64,000 nt of DNA. Origin: Prorocentrum cordatum. Lineage: Eukaryota > Sar > Dinophyceae > Prorocentrales > Prorocentraceae. The position numbers and the translations under genes are program-made. Within the stretch, counting starts at the first letter, position 1. Each line of letters starts with the position of its first letter. Location of the stretch: contig CAUYUJ010000170.1 in assembly GCA_963575745.1 (NCBI GenBank), positions 1 to 64,000 on the forward strand. The letters are read 5' to 3'. Under the pieces are notes generated by a model. The model was not told the DNA's origin. It searched no databases and saw only the letters and a program-made list of their open reading frames with translations. Shown in pieces: positions 21,278 through 32,942 of this stretch.

Positions 21278-21568
21278 AATATACACTCGGATCGGATCGA
21301 GCTGGCCGGAGCCGATCTCGGATCGGAGCGATCGGATCGAAATGGACCCTGAAGAAGCGGCATACGGTCCACCCGCAGACCCCCCCCTCGCGCCGCGAAA
21401 AAAAAGACACAACGAATCGTCTTTGGTGTGTGGTTCTGTCCTCGGCCTCCTGGGGCCCTCGCCGGACTCGAGGACCGTCACAGACCTGCGCGGGATGAAA
21501 GGCGGGTCCAGGGGAAGGGGTCGAGACCTCCAGAGGTCCACGCTGTGAAAAGTCATGGCGTCGGGATC

Positions 21569-21783
21569 TGGATCGGAAACGTTTGCTTCGCGAGTCGCGG
21601 CGGCGGCCTCGGCGACACGCTATGTCCTGCGAGCGGATAGCCTGTCGCTCCGCTCTCCGGGGCGGGAGGCTGGGAACGGCTCGGGGCGTTGACGCTTGGG
21701 GACTGGGAAATGGTCAGCGTATCGCGCCGAGGCGCGGTGGGCCAGAACTGGCGGCGCGACACGCAAAGCCAAAAATCCCAACC
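21569..21783. mobile_element. About 215-bp TIR element, copy 1
   Basis: Ends are imperfect inverted repeats (TTTGCTTCGCGAGTCGCGGC against the complement of GCGGCGCGACACGCAAAGCC). Internally it carries GCGACACGCTAT, CCTGCGAGCGG and ATAGCCTGTCGC, which form a 12-bp stem with one mismatch. Homologous copies lie at 26056-26271 and 58792-59003. No ORF; non-autonomous. Confidence 0.8.
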
Positions 21784-22104
21784 GTAAACGTAAACTGTTG
21801 GAGGCTCGCACGGACCTCTTGGATCGGCGCTGGACCCCCCTCCATGGCTCGCGGAGCGAGCCAAGGAAGGCGCCGGAGGCGCCGCCGAGGGGGGCCCAGG
21901 TGCCGATCCGAGCAATCCGCGCGGAGATCCGAAAGCTTATGTTTATCAGAAGGCATAAGATCCACTCTAATAATAAGCACCCCCTACCGTACGTTTATGC
22001 AGCTTTTCTCTCTTCGACTGCCTGCTCCTTCTCGTGCCAGTGCAGCTCGTAGGCGGCCTGCGGGCGCGCGCGCGGCACGGGGGCGCCGAAGAGACGGCTG
22101 CTCA
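21784..22104. other. No recognisable gene
   Basis: Unique sequence between the TIR element and a CTC tract. Confidence 0.4.
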
Positions 22105-22375
22105 GGACAGCTCCTCCTCCTCCTCCTCCTCCTCCTACTCCTCCTCCTCCTCCTCCTCCTCCTCCTCCTCCTCCTCCTCCTCCTCCTCCTCCTCCTCCCT
22201 CCACATCATCCTCCCCCTCCTGCTCCTGCTCCTGCTCCTGCTCCTCCTCCTCCCCTCCTCCTTCTCCTCCTCCTCCTCCTTCTCCTCCTTCCCCCCCTCC
22301 TCCTCCTCTTCCTCCTCCTCCTCCTTCTCCTCCTCCTCTCCTCCTCCTCCTCCTCCGCCTCCTCCTCCACCCCTT
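22105..22375. repeat. CTC microsatellite
   Basis: 270 bp of CTC with TGC, TTC and CCC variants. Confidence 0.95.
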
Positions 22376-22479
22376 ATCCTTATAGGTAACTCCTCCCTGT
22401 CGGAACCCGAGGCCGGTCAAAAGGGCGGACTGGGCGTTTCGATTGAGACGCCCTCACAATCCATGGTCCTGAAGATTGA

Positions 22480-23575
22480 AACTTGCAAGGGCTTCACGGA
22501 TGGAGGGCGGTTCGCTTTCAAAACGTGGCTCTCGCCTCAGCGCCACGCGCATTCGTTTTAAACGTTTGTAATTGCTTCACGGATGGAGGGCGGCTCGTTT
22601 TTTAACGTGGCTCTCGCCTCAGCGCCGCGCACAGTCGTTTTAAACGCTTGTAAGAGCTTTACGGATGGAAGGCGGCTCCCGTTCAAGATGTGGCTCTCGC
22701 CTTAGTGCCGCGCACATTCGTCTTCAGAATTTCTATCAATTTCAAGGACTCTCGTGGTTAACGTTCCAGAAATGGGGCTTGGGAACGATGTCGGAGTGTC
22801 AGGGCGCAGCAGTCACGTTGATTCCTGGTGCTCAAGTTCCAAGAATGGCGTTCTGGCACGATTCAGGACCGTGAAGACGCTACGAAAACGGTGATTCGCG
22901 GCGTTGAAGGCCCAGGAATGATGTCCTGGCACATTTCGGGATTGTCAACTGGCTGTCTCCCAACGGGGCATTTCCCTCAGTGACTATGAATCCGTGTGGA
23001 AGCCCATGAAGAGGGAACTTGGGGGAAGGGTTTATTGCAGTATCGTTGATGGGGGTTGGGTTTACAGTGGTCCTCTACCTCCTCCTCTTCCCCCCTTCCT
23101 CCATCCCTGTTCCTTATAAACGACTCCCCTCCATCGCACACCCAGACGTGTCCGCAGAGCGGGCCAGGCGATTCGCCTAAAACTTTCTCGCCACTTCGGA
23201 CCCTGAAGACTACCATTCGCAACAACGTCACGGATGGAGGGCGGGTTGTCTGTACAAGGCTGCTCGTTCTTGCCTTAACGCCGATCACAATTTCCTCATA
23301 CACTTGCAACAGTTTTCCGGTTGGAGGGAGGGTAGTTTTCAAAACGTGGCACTCGACTTGGCGCCGCGCACATTCGTCCTGAAAAATCGCAACAGCTTCA
23401 CGGAAGGCGGGCTAGTGGTCTTCAAAATGTGGCTCTCGCTGTGACGCGTACATTCGTCTTGAAAGGTTGCAGCAGCTTCACGGATTGAGGCGGCGGTCTT
23501 CGAAAGGTAGCTCTCGCCTCAGCGCCGCGCGCATTCGTACTGAAAGTTTGCAACAGCTTCACGGATGGAGAGCGG
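22480..23575. repeat. 80-83-bp tandem repeat in two blocks
   Basis: Units carry GCTTCACGGATGGAGGGCGG, AACGTGGCTCTCGCC, AGCGCCGCGCACATTCGT and a TTGCAA word. Block 1 (22480-22740) has GCTTYACGG anchors at 22491, 22574 and 22656. Block 2 (23210-23575) has anchors near 23219, 23312, 23395, 23475 and 23556. The 470 bp between (22745-23205) are unique with no gene seen. Confidence 0.85.
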
Positions 23576-23579
23576 GTGT

Positions 23580-23968
23580 TCGAAACGCGGCAGAGGAGGA
23601 GGAGGAGGAGGAGGAGGAGGAGGAGGAGAAAGAGGAGGAGGAGGAGGAGGAGGAGGAGGAGGAGGACCAAGAGGCCAGAGGTGCGCGGGGGAGGTGTGCG
23701 GGGGCCAGTGCCCGCCAGTGCGGTCCCCCCGAGGAGCGCCCAGGCGAGCGGCGCGGAGGAGGAGCTCCCCAGGCGCGCTGGTGGCGCAGGTCGGGGAGGT
23801 CCGCGCAAGGCGGTGCCCGCCGCCCCGCGCGCCCGCGAGGGGTCGGGCGGAGAGCTGCCACGGGCGACGCAGGGGCGCCTGTCCTCCTCCTCCTCCTCCT
23901 CCTCTCCTCCTCCTCCTCCTCCTCCTCCTCCTCCTCCTCCTCCTCCTCCTCCTCCTCCTCCTCCCCTC
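23580..23968. repeat. GGA tract facing a TCC tract (inverted pair)
   Basis: GGA at 23589-23665 and TCC at 23881-23968 with a GC-rich spacer. The arms are complementary, the same layout as 13950-14462. Confidence 0.9.
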
Positions 23969-24017
23969 CCTTCCTCCTCGGTCGGCTGGTCGGCGGGTCG
24001 GTCCAACTCCAGGCCGT

Positions 24018-24215
24018 GGGCGACACGGTGGCGCCTCCCCGACCCGCGGGCGGGCGCGCTTCCCTGGCCCGGGCGTTGGCCGTGCTGGGTTTGGCCGCCC
24101 CGCGAGCCCGCGAGGGGGGCGGGCGGAAGCCTGCCGCGGGCGACGAGGTGGCGCCTCCCCGATCCGCGGGCGGGCGTGCTTCCCTGGCCAGGTTGTTGGC
24201 CGTGCTGGGTCTCGT
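24018..24215. repeat. 120-bp tandem repeat
   Basis: GGTGGCGCCTCCCCGA recurs at 24027 and 24147, exactly 120 bp apart, with TTCCCTGGCC and TTGGCCGTGCTGGGT following each time. A weaker third unit may precede at about 23830. Confidence 0.8.
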
Positions 24216-25320
24216 GAAGTGTATCTGGGGACGTCCATCCCGCCCCATTCGTTCCACTCGGCGGAACTGCCGTCGCACGAAGGAACGTCAGCTACGGCAG
24301 ACTTGGTCCAGCGATTCGGGTATGTTGCGGGGGTCTCTGGGGCCCCATCGCTAAACGGCTCCCCTCAATTACTTGGGGTCCCGGCTATATCCGATCGGCG
24401 CCCTCCTGGCCAGCGGGACGGCGCGGACACCGTTCTGCGGGCATCTGCCAAAAGATGTCACCGCGACCTCGGCAGAACTGCAGTGGCCGCTCTGCGGTTC
24501 CTGGCCGCGCGCCACCGGCCCTCTTCCCCGGCAGACCTCCGGCGCCCCTCGCAGAGATCGGGGGCGGCAGGCCCGTCACCGAGCTTCTGGCCGCTGGGGG
24601 GCTGAATTTTCGTTTTGATTCAGTCTTGTCGGTCGTTTTGCCGTTCGTTGTGCCCTGCCAGTTTTCCTGTACCTCCCTGCCGAAACGAGAAACCAGACAC
24701 AGCCGAAGACCAGCAAAACAGCGTCCAGGTACAGCCCTGGGCTAGTTTGGGCCTCGGGGCCGTCAGAAAGCGACTCGGGATGAGCAGCAGGCGCCCCGGG
24801 GGAGCGCGTCGAGAAGAGCGAGGCGCCGGACGACTGGGGCCCCCTCCGTCCCAGAGGCCACGGTTTGCCCCCCCCCCCCCCCCCACCCCCCCACCCACCC
24901 TCTGGAGGTTCGAGGAGGGCGGTTCTGGAAGGTCTTCGGACGACTTGGACCTCTGTTGGCACTCGTTGGGCCTCCGAGGGCCTCTGCATCGGGGGCGTCC
25001 AAGAGGGGGGCGTTCAAAAGGGGGGTGCAAATCATGGCCGGCAGCATGTGCGCGGCCCAGGGGGGGGGGCCATGGACGTAATGAAATAATGAGAGGCGCC
25101 ATGAAGTCTGGAGAAATATCATGGCCCACGCCATGTGATGTCGCCCCCCCAGTCATCACCCCCCTCTTTGTCGCCCCCGACTGCAGACGCCTGGGCATGC
25201 TAGGATCCGGGGCAGCAGCAAGCCTTACCATCGCCCTCGGATCCCTCCCAGGCACCATCCTGACCTGCCTTTCGAGCGGCAGCCCGTCGTGGCCACGGGA
25301 AGGAAGCAAGACGCGCTCTG
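24216..25320. other. No recognisable gene
   Basis: Unique GC-rich sequence with C and G homopolymer runs near 24866-24895 and 25063. No domain identified. Confidence 0.45.
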
Positions 25321-25321
25321 C

Positions 25322-25590
25322 CTCCCTCCCATCCCCCGCCCCTCCTCGCTCCTCGCTCCTCGCTCCTCGAGCCTCCCTCCTCTCTCGCTCCTCCTCCTCT
25401 TTCTCCTCCTCCTGCTGCTCCTCCTTCTCCTGCTCCTCCTCCTCCTCCTCCTCCTGCTGCTCATCCTTCTCCTCCTCCTCGTTCTCCTCGTCCTCGTCCT
25501 CGTCCTCCTTCTCGTCCTCCTTGTCCTCGTTCTTTTTCTGCTTCGTATTATTCGTATTCTTCGTCTCCTCCTCCTCCTCGTCAAATCGGG
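25322..25590. repeat. CTC/CTT/CGT microsatellite
   Basis: Degenerate CTC tract with CTGCTG and TCGTCC interruptions. Confidence 0.9.
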
Positions 25591-25669
25591 TAGGAGTTAA
25601 CCTGGGGCAATTAAGCGGGGGGGTAATCGGGAGTGCAGGAAAACTGAACTGCCACCCTTTTTATCGAAA

Positions 25670-25845
25670 AGGTGCAGACGTCCGACAACATGTCTTGCAG
25701 TCGGTGTTCTCTGAGCTGTGGACCCTTCCCTGGGGGTATTTTTCTGGTCCAGGGTACAGTAGTGATGGCACGGCCTCCCGACGCCGAGCTTGAGGAAAGC
25801 ACATCAGGATTGAAACAGACAATCCTCCAGATGTCTACAGTATTC
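25670..25845 (+). repeat. About 180-bp direct repeat, copy 1
   Basis: Shares CAGACGTCCGACA, AGCTGTGGAC, CCTTCCCTGGGG, CGGCCTCCC, ACGCCGAG, GGAAGCAC and GATTGAAACAGA in order with 26277-26460. Confidence 0.75.
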
Positions 25846-26055
25846 GGCCTGACCTGAGGAACGATACGTAAGGATCGAAGCCTTTGTTTTGGAAAGGTGG
25901 TCTACGAAGTCCGAAGAAACACCAAGGGGGCTCGCCGCCAAAAGGATAGCGGAGAACATGCAAACAAAAGGAACGACCGAACCCATTCTTGAAAGTAAGT
26001 GTTCCTCATTCAAGCTGGACCCTGTAGATGTCTATGTTCTGCACCTCTCGCCTGC

Positions 26056-26271
26056 GGTCGGGAACTTTTGCTTATCGCGTGTCGCGGCGGCAGCCCCGGC
26101 GACACGCTGTGCCCTGCGAGCGGATGGCGTGTCGCTCCGCTCGGCGGGGCGGGAGGTCGAGAAATGCTCGGGACGTTGACGATTGGGGACTGGGACATGG
26201 ATGCCCTGTGCCGCGCCGAGGCGTGGTAGCAGAACTGGAAGCGCGGCACGTTAAGCCAAAGTTCCTGACCG
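26056..26271. mobile_element. About 215-bp TIR element, copy 2
   Basis: Longest visible terminal inverted repeat of the three copies: GGTCGGGAACTTTTGCTTA at the left against the complement of TAAGCCAAAGTTCCTGACC at the right. The internal hairpin is intact (GCGACACGC ... GCGTGTCGC) with the conserved loop core CCTGCGAGCGGAT. It lies directly before the second copy of the 180-bp direct repeat. Confidence 0.82.
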
Positions 26272-26276
26272 TACTT

Positions 26277-26460
26277 CCAGACGTCCGACAGCGTCATTAT
26301 TTTAATCGATGGCCCCACAGCTGTGGACTCCTTCCCTGGGGTGGTGCTTCTTTTCCAAGATATATGCGGGATGGCCTTGGGACGCGGAAGCGGCCTCCCC
26401 CAACGCCGAGATTAAGGGAAGCACGCCAAGATTGAAACAGATAACGCTTGAAACATCTCT
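26277..26460 (+). repeat. About 180-bp direct repeat, copy 2
   Basis: See copy 1 at 25670. This copy is somewhat longer in the middle (TATATGCGGGATGG insertion region). Confidence 0.75.
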
Positions 26461-27189
26461 GTTCTAACCCCCCCGTCTATCATCCACCTCCGCTACCTTC
26501 AAGCCAACTAAGAATAAAAAGTTCCCCAACGAAGCACCCTGTTAGCAGCAAAAGTGAAGGGGCGGGACAAGGGCGAGAGCTGCCGGAGCGGGGGTGTGGC
26601 CACGGCCATGCGCACGTACGTCTTACTGGGGATCGTGGCCGTCCGCACGCACAATGCGGCTGTCACTGTGAAGCGAGAGCATGGCAATTGAGGAGGCCCA
26701 GGCGAGCGCGCGTCGAAAGGACCCCCCCCAAGAGAAAAGCCGGGAGTGGTACGGCGCTCGCGCGGCCGCAGCCCCGCCGCGGGACAGTCCCCCCGAAGCG
26801 AGAGGACCCCGAAGACAGCAGCCTCGCGGAGAAGGGCAGCGGCGCAGCGGCGGCGAAGCGTCAAGGCAGCTGGAGGGATGGACCAGGAGCGGCGATGGAG
26901 GGGGGGCGGTTGGAGGGGAGGGGAAATGGGGGGTGGCAGAGGAGCAGAGCCGCGCGGTCTTGGACAGTGCCCAACTCGCGCCGCGAGCGAACTGAGCAGA
27001 AGGGCGGGGGCGAAGCGCTTCGCCGCCTGCTGTGGCGCGGCAAAGCGAAAAAAAGATGCAGCGTTACGCTGCGCCGGGCAACCGGCGACTGCGGCGAGTG
27101 AAAGCCGGCCGCGTCGAACGAAGGGGGAAGCCCCCCCTGGGCGCGACAAACGAGGGCGTTGCCACTGCAATGGAATAGCCGCAGACACG
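26461..27189. other. No recognisable gene
   Basis: GC-rich sequence with open frames on both strands but no recognisable domain and no clear splice-bounded exon. Confidence 0.4.
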
Positions 27190-27475
27190 CGCACGCCCGT
27201 GGAAAAAGACGGGCCCGCGCGTCGAAACGAGGATATCGCCACGCAGCGCAGCGCGATTGCAAAGCAGAAAACACGCACGCGCGTCAACGCGAAACCGCCG
27301 CCACGCAGCGCAGCGCGACTGCGAGGCAGAACAGGGGCGCGTCGCAACAAGATAACCGCCGCACTGTGCAGCACGACTGCGAAGCAGACAAAATATGTCG
27401 AAACGACGATGCCGCCACAGTGCAGAATGACTGCGAAGCCGAAGCACAAGTGTCAAAAAATTAAATTGCAAAGTT
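27190..27475. repeat. About 60-66-bp tandem repeat
   Basis: Four imperfect units contain GTCGAAACGA or GTCAACGCGA, GCCGCCACGCAGCGCAGC and GCGACTGCGAAGCAGA. The divisible-by-three period gives open frames on several frames. Confidence 0.75.
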
Positions 27476-27589
27476 CCAATGTAAAGCGCGCTGAATACGC
27501 AGCCCCCTACGACACGAGGGCGCTGGGGGCGAGCATTAGCAAACCGAAGGTGCCCTGACCAATACGAGTCGCGATCCACAACTTCGCCG

Positions 27590-27778
27590 CAGACACGCTT
27601 CTGAGGCCCGCGGCCCCCCCCCCGGCAACAATCCCAGCCAAATCCCGGCCGCCGCCGGGCAATGTCCCAGCCAAATCCCCGCCGCGGCCTCGCCGCGGCC
27701 CCGCCGCCGCCCAGCCGCGGTCCAGCCTCCGCCCAACCGCCGCTCCCCCCAAAAAACTGCCACCCCTTTTTTTATATG

Positions 27779-27809
<31 letters not shown>

Positions 27810-27930
27810 ATATATATATATATACAACAAAAAAAAACGCCAGCAAAATCCCAGCCGCATACCCGCCGCGGCCCCGCCGCGGCCCCGCCGCCGCCCAGCC
27901 GCCGCCAAGCCGCATCCCAGCCGCGGGCCT
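27590..27930. repeat. TA tract between two CCGCCGCGGCC blocks
   Basis: TA/TATATT tract at 27774-27826, flanked on both sides by similar GCCGCGGCCCCGCCGCC-rich sequence with CAAATCCC or AAAATCCCAGCCG words. The near-symmetric arrangement suggests a duplicated GC block split by AT expansion. Confidence 0.7.
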
Positions 27931-29757
27931 CTCCCCGGGGGCCCCTACGTGGCCTCATGGGACCTCGCAGGATGGAGGGGCGCGATGGGAAACACGAGGT
28001 TCGCGACGGAGGAACACGGCTGCAGGAGGGGGCAGGAAGACCGCCCGGAGCGAAGGGCGGGAGGAACGGCAAGGAGGGCGCGAAAGGAAGGCGGGAAGGC
28101 GACGAGGGGAATAAGGAGGAGGAGAGAGGCGGAAGGAGGACGGACGAGGGAGGCTAGAGGGAAGACAACGTAAGACAGGAAGAGGAAAAGAGGAGGGACC
28201 ACCGATCCATCGATGAGGATTGAGAAATGACAAACCTAAGGAGGACAAGGGCAGGGGGGAGAGGATAAGGTATTGGGCCTGCGCATAACTGGGAAGACAT
28301 ACTAGTGACGTGAAGAAGAAGAGGGAACTGTTGGCGACAACGAATACGACAATGAGAATGGAAGCAAGTCGTAACATACTTGTCTGGATGTATTTGGTTC
28401 GATGTGGACCTCCGCAACTGTGGGATACAACGTTATTGGGCCGCCGCATGTTCACCGCGGCGAACGGCAGCGTCGGCGCCAGGGCCGGCGCGCGCGAAAC
28501 GCACCGGAGAAACTCGACAAATTCAAATGACGAAGCGCGCACGAAAGGCCCCGAAGCGGACGCAGTTGTAACGATTCGGCGCCGTTCGCTACGACGACAT
28601 CGCTGGCTGCGCAAGCCTGACACAAGCACGCGCGAGAGACTGCCGCGCCATAGCCACGCTAAACGCGCATTCCAAAAAGCCAGCTGCAAGGAAAAAAAAA
28701 CACGCGCAAAGATGTGCGAGAGCACGGGTGGGGTCAGCTGGATGTTGGCTTTGTTTCTGTTCGAATTACACTTGGGGGGAGTCATTTTTCGCCTGGGCCT
28801 CCTCAATGGCAATGTTCATATAGCTCAACGACTACAGAATTGAATTACATACGAATTGAAAAATCAAGTAAAATTTTACTTGGTGTTTTTTGTTCACGAT
28901 GGGGAAGGCTGGAAAATATGATGCTGATGAATGGGGGCGGGCGATGTGAGAGATCCGAAGACATGTGAGGCGGGATCGAACCAGGGAGGATACGATTGAG
29001 AATGATGATGTGCCAGAGGGACATTAGAAGAGTAGGGGAAGGACGGCGCCGACGGTCGGCATGGCTGGAGTGGCGCGTGGGAACCACGCCCGCCTCATGT
29101 CGCAGCAAGCAACTGCGGCAACGTCGCCCATCGAGGCTGCATGTGGCTCAGGCACGTCCGTGAGATTTTGAACTTTGTGTGAGGCCACAATCCTGAACAT
29201 TTCGTTGGATGCGAAAAACAAAACAAAACAGCAATGACATGGGCGCGGGCACCTCCTTATTCCCCCTCCCTAAGTAAGAGAGGAGTAGACAACGCGCGCA
29301 TCACCGCTAGAGTATGCACATTATAGAAATAAAGCAGGGTACCGATACGCGTCACAGAGCAGCAGACTGGACGTAATCTCCATAGGGGAGGAATAGACCA
29401 GAGAAAACACGAGAGTTAGTGCATGCGTCGAGCAAGTTTGTTCCAGTAATGCGGAAGGTGAATCGAGTACGACTGGCTCCTGAGCAACGAAGCGCGAAAC
29501 CCACATGAGCACCGACGAGTACTCCAGAACAGGAAGGAGTCATGTGAAACCAGTGTGTGGCATGTGGTAGTAGGACGACGTAGAGCTGGTATATACTCAT
29601 CGTGACGAAAAGCCATACCATGTGCAATTGGGAGCGCAGCATTTGTGAACACCCTCCTCGGTGAAACCTCCTACGGGGCAACGCATCGGCAAGTGTCACT
29701 GGCGCGTCCCTTTCAGCTCCACATGCGGCTACGAAGCGCGCGCGGGGTGCGCCACAA
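27931..29757. other. 1.8 kb without a recognisable gene
   Basis: Mostly unique sequence. An 18-bp perfect palindrome CAAGTAAAATTTTACTTG lies at 28865-28882 within a 26-bp stretch shared with 48650. The minus-strand frame 27955-28812 (285 codons) has no recognisable domain and uneven composition. Confidence 0.45.
28865..28882. repeat. AAGTAAAATTTTACTT palindrome, solitary copy 1
   Basis: Perfect 18-bp palindrome preceded by AAAAAT and followed by GYGTTTT, as at 48658-48675. It is related in sequence to the AAGCAAAATTTTGCTT units at 38.5-38.8 kb. Confidence 0.8.
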
Positions 29758-30050
29758 TGCGTGTGTGTGTGTGTGTGGTCTGTGTGTGTTGGTGTGTGTG
29801 TGTGTGCGTGCGTGCGCGTGTCTGTGTGTGTGTGTTGGTGTGTGTGGTGTGTATAAGTGTGGTGCTGGTGGTGGTGGGTGGTGGTGGTGGTGGTGGTGGC
29901 GATGGTGGTGGTGGTGGTGGTGGTATGTGCGTGTGTGTGCGCGTGTGTGTGCGTGCGTGTGTGTGTGTGTGTGTGTTGATGCTGGTGGTCGCGGTGGGTG
30001 GGCGGGCGGAGTGAATGGGAGGGTGTGGGGGGAGGGGGCGGGAAGGGGGG
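29758..30050. repeat. GT and GGT tracts inside a 90-bp-array unit
   Basis: GTGTGTG at 29760-29860 and 29930-29980, with GGTGGT at 29866-29924. The tract begins directly after a truncated 90-bp unit ending GGTGCGCCACAATG, the same position at which the tract at 45340 begins. Confidence 0.9.
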
Positions 30051-30074
30051 GGGGCATGCTAACGTCGTCACTTG

Positions 30075-31000
30075 GGCCTTAGATGGGGCTCCTCATGGGC
30101 CACGAGCCGTCTGAGGGGCGCGTCGTAACGGGCGACGCGGGCGCGCGTAAACGTCGCCGTCGGGGCTTCAAGCGAGGCCCCCCGTGGGGCCACGGGACGC
30201 GTTAGCGGTGCGCCGTGATGCGTGGCGCGGGCGCACGCAGAGGTCGCCAGTGGAGCTATAGGCGGAGCTCCCTACGCGGCCACGAACCGCGTGAGCGGTG
30301 TGCCCTTCTTGGGGGCGCGGGCGCGTGCATACGTCGGCGCTGGGGCCTTACGTGGGCCTCCCTATGGGGCCGCGGACCGTGCGAAGTGTGCGCCGTAATG
30401 AATGGCGCGGGCGCATGTGCACGTCGCCATTGGGGCCTTCGGCGGCGCTCGCTTTGGGGCCATGAACACTGTGACAGGCGCGCCGTCATGGGCGGCGCAA
30501 GCGCATGCAAACATCGCCGGTGGTGCCGTACAGGGAGCTCGCTGCGTGGCCACGAACGGCGCGCGGGTGCGCTGTCATGGGCTGCGCGGGCGCATGTAAA
30601 CGCCGCCGCTGAGGCCTTCGGTGGAGCACCCTATGGAGCGTTGGCGCATGTAACATCGCCACTGCGGTCTTGGGTGGAGCTCCCCATGACGGCACGAAAC
30701 GTTTGAGGGGCGCGCCGTTGCGGGCGGCGCGGACGCATGTGGACGTCGCCACTGGGTGGATTTGGCGGAGCCCCCCATGGGGCTGCGGACCGCGCGAGGG
30801 GCGCGTCGCCATGGGTGGCGCCGACGTATGTCAACGTCGCCGCGGGGGCTTTACGTGGGGATCCGTACGGGGCCATGAAGCGCGTGATGGGTGCGCCGTA
30901 ATGGGCGGCGCGGACGCATGCAGACGTCGCCACTGGGAACTCGCATGCAATTCCCTACGCGGCCACGAAGCGCGTGGAGGGGTGCGCCGACATTGACGCA
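30075..31000. repeat. 90-bp tandem array, about ten units
   Basis: The ACGTCGCC-type anchor recurs at about 30151, 30241, 30331, 30421, 30511, 30600, 30743, 30834 and 30924. The period is 90 bp, with one shortened unit near 30653. Each unit has GGCCACG, CGTAATGGGCGGCGCGG and CGCATG. A paralogous array lies at 45590-46220. Open frames are repeat artefacts (30 codons per unit). Confidence 0.92.
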
Positions 31001-31984
31001 CGGAGCGCAGGACAGGGGCGGGATGATTGGGGGGAGGGGGAGGGCGGGAAGTAAGGTGACGCGTGGCGCCGTCGCTTCAGACCGAGGGCCCCGACGCAGA
31101 ATTGCTTTGGGAACTGATGCAGTGGGGGTTGCAGAGGGCATGGCAGAAGTGCACAAACCTGTTGGAACAAGGGACGGGGTTGGGCAGACGCACTGCGGCC
31201 CTGGGCTCGCGCGATCGCGACGTAGGCCTTGTGGGCCGACAAGCAACCCGACGCTTCCCAGGCAGCGGGGCAACGCTGTGGGATGCTGCGCCGCGGCGCG
31301 TCAACGATGTCTTCCAGCATGGCAATTGCAATCAGAGCCCGTCGGCGAAGAATGGCGAAAGTAGAGCGGGAGGAGCGTCCGATCGGAATATGGATTGCAT
31401 TGGCAGGGCAAAACCAAACTAGAACCCCCCCCGCCTCCTTCCCCCTCCCGCATGTGCCCCCCCCCCCTTCCCGTTCGCAACGCCCCGCCCGCCGCTGCCC
31501 CGCTCCCCCCCGGCGGCCCACCGCCGCTTTCCCGCGCGCTGCCAAGCCCGCGCGCCATCAGGCCCTGTCGGCCGCAAGCCAAGCTCAACCATCTCCCTTA
31601 TCGCCCCCTGCCGCTCGCCCACGGCGCCCGCCGGTATCCGCGGCGCGCCTTGCAATCGCTCGCTGCCCGCCTCTGCGCTTCCACGTCGGGCATGCTCGGG
31701 GTCGGCCATCGGGCGGCGTCACCGCCCCGAAAGGCCCCGCGCCCTCGACCAATCACCCCGGCGCAACATGCGCAACCGCTTGCCCGCCGCAGCCGCCCGC
31801 TCGCCCGCCTGGGAGGGGGGGGGGCACGGGGTGCCAAGGCGCACACGCCTGATGTGCCGCCAAGGTTCGCACCGAAATATAATACGGAAAGGCCCGCTCC
31901 GCAATCGGCGGAGGGGAGGGGGGGGGGAAGTAGGGGGGGGAAACGATCGCGAAGGGGCGGGGGGGGGGAGGGGGGCGTCGTTAA
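31001..31984. other. No recognisable gene
   Basis: GC-rich unique sequence. It contains C-runs at 31426-31510 and G-runs from 31915. No domain seen. Confidence 0.4.
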
Positions 31985-32236
31985 ATCGAAAAGCCGGGGG
32001 GGGGGGGGGGGGGAATCTGAAGGACGGGGGCGGGAAAGGGGGGGGCTCTGCAAAAACTGGAAGGACGGGAAAGGGGGGGGGGAAAGGGGGGCGGGCGGGG
32101 GGGGGCTTTTTGCAAAAATAAGAAGGACGGCGAGGGGGGGGCGATGGGGGGGGGGATTTTGCACATATTGGAGACGGCGGGGATTTCGCAAAAATCTACA
32201 GGACGGGGGCGAGCGGGGACTTTGCGCAAATCGGAC
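31985..32236. repeat. GGAAGGACGGGGG..TTTGCAAAAATC minisatellite, left part
   Basis: Imperfect units of about 35-55 bp: G-run, TTTTGCAAAAAT or TTTGCGCAAAT, and (A)GGACGG. The same minisatellite continues at 37500-37790, on the other side of composite element A, so A appears to have inserted into it. Confidence 0.8.
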
Positions 32237-32499
32237 TACAGGCAGAGTCCATTGCACAGGACACGCGACAGGACACAAGACTCTTCCGACGGCAACATGA
32301 CCTCCCAGAACCACAGGACACAAGGGCACCCTCTCGGGGCCGCGACCGCGGTCACCCGCGGCCGACCCGCGCCCCCGCGACGGGGGGCCAACGTCGGACA
32401 GGACACCAAGGGTGTCCGACAGGCCGCGCCGCCCACCGCGCAGAAAAGTAAATCATGATGCGCCGCGCGCGCCCACCTCCCTCTGGGGGCGGTCACGCG

Positions 32500-32942
32500 A
32501 CCTGTCGCCATGGCAGAAGACCAGAGAACATGGGCGCGGACGCGGACGGCGCAAACGAGAGGACGCGCAGACCACCCTCCCGCGGGAGAGCGACCTGTCG
32601 CAATGGCAGAAGACCAGAGAACATGGGCGCGGACGCGGACGGCGCAAACGAGAGGACGCGCAGACCACCCTCCCGCGGGAAAGCGACCTCTCGCCATGGC
32701 AGAAGACCAGAGAACATGGGCGCGGACGCGGACGGCGCAAACGAGAGGACGCGCAGACCACCCTCCCGCGGGAGAGCGACCTGCCTCCATGGCAGGAGAC
32801 CAGAGAACATGGGCGCGGACGCGGACGGCGCAAACGAGAGGACGCGCAGACCACCATTCCGCGGGAGAGCGACCTGTCGCCATGGCAGAAGACCAGAGAG
32901 AATTGGCGCGGACGCGGACGGAACAAACGAGAGGACGCGCGT
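32500..32942. repeat. 93-bp tandem array in element A
   Basis: Nearly five units anchored by CCAGAGAACATGGGCGCGG at 32521, 32614 and so on, every 93 bp. Each carries ATGGCAGAAGACC, GACGCGCAGACCACC and CCGCGGGAGAGCGACC. 93 bp is 31 codons, so three plus frames and the minus frames stay open. Confidence 0.95.

Noticed and set aside
26508-27558. Overlapping 313- and 270-codon ORFs
   Set aside because: Composition follows the GC-rich 60-66-bp repeats, and both strands are open with no recognisable domain.
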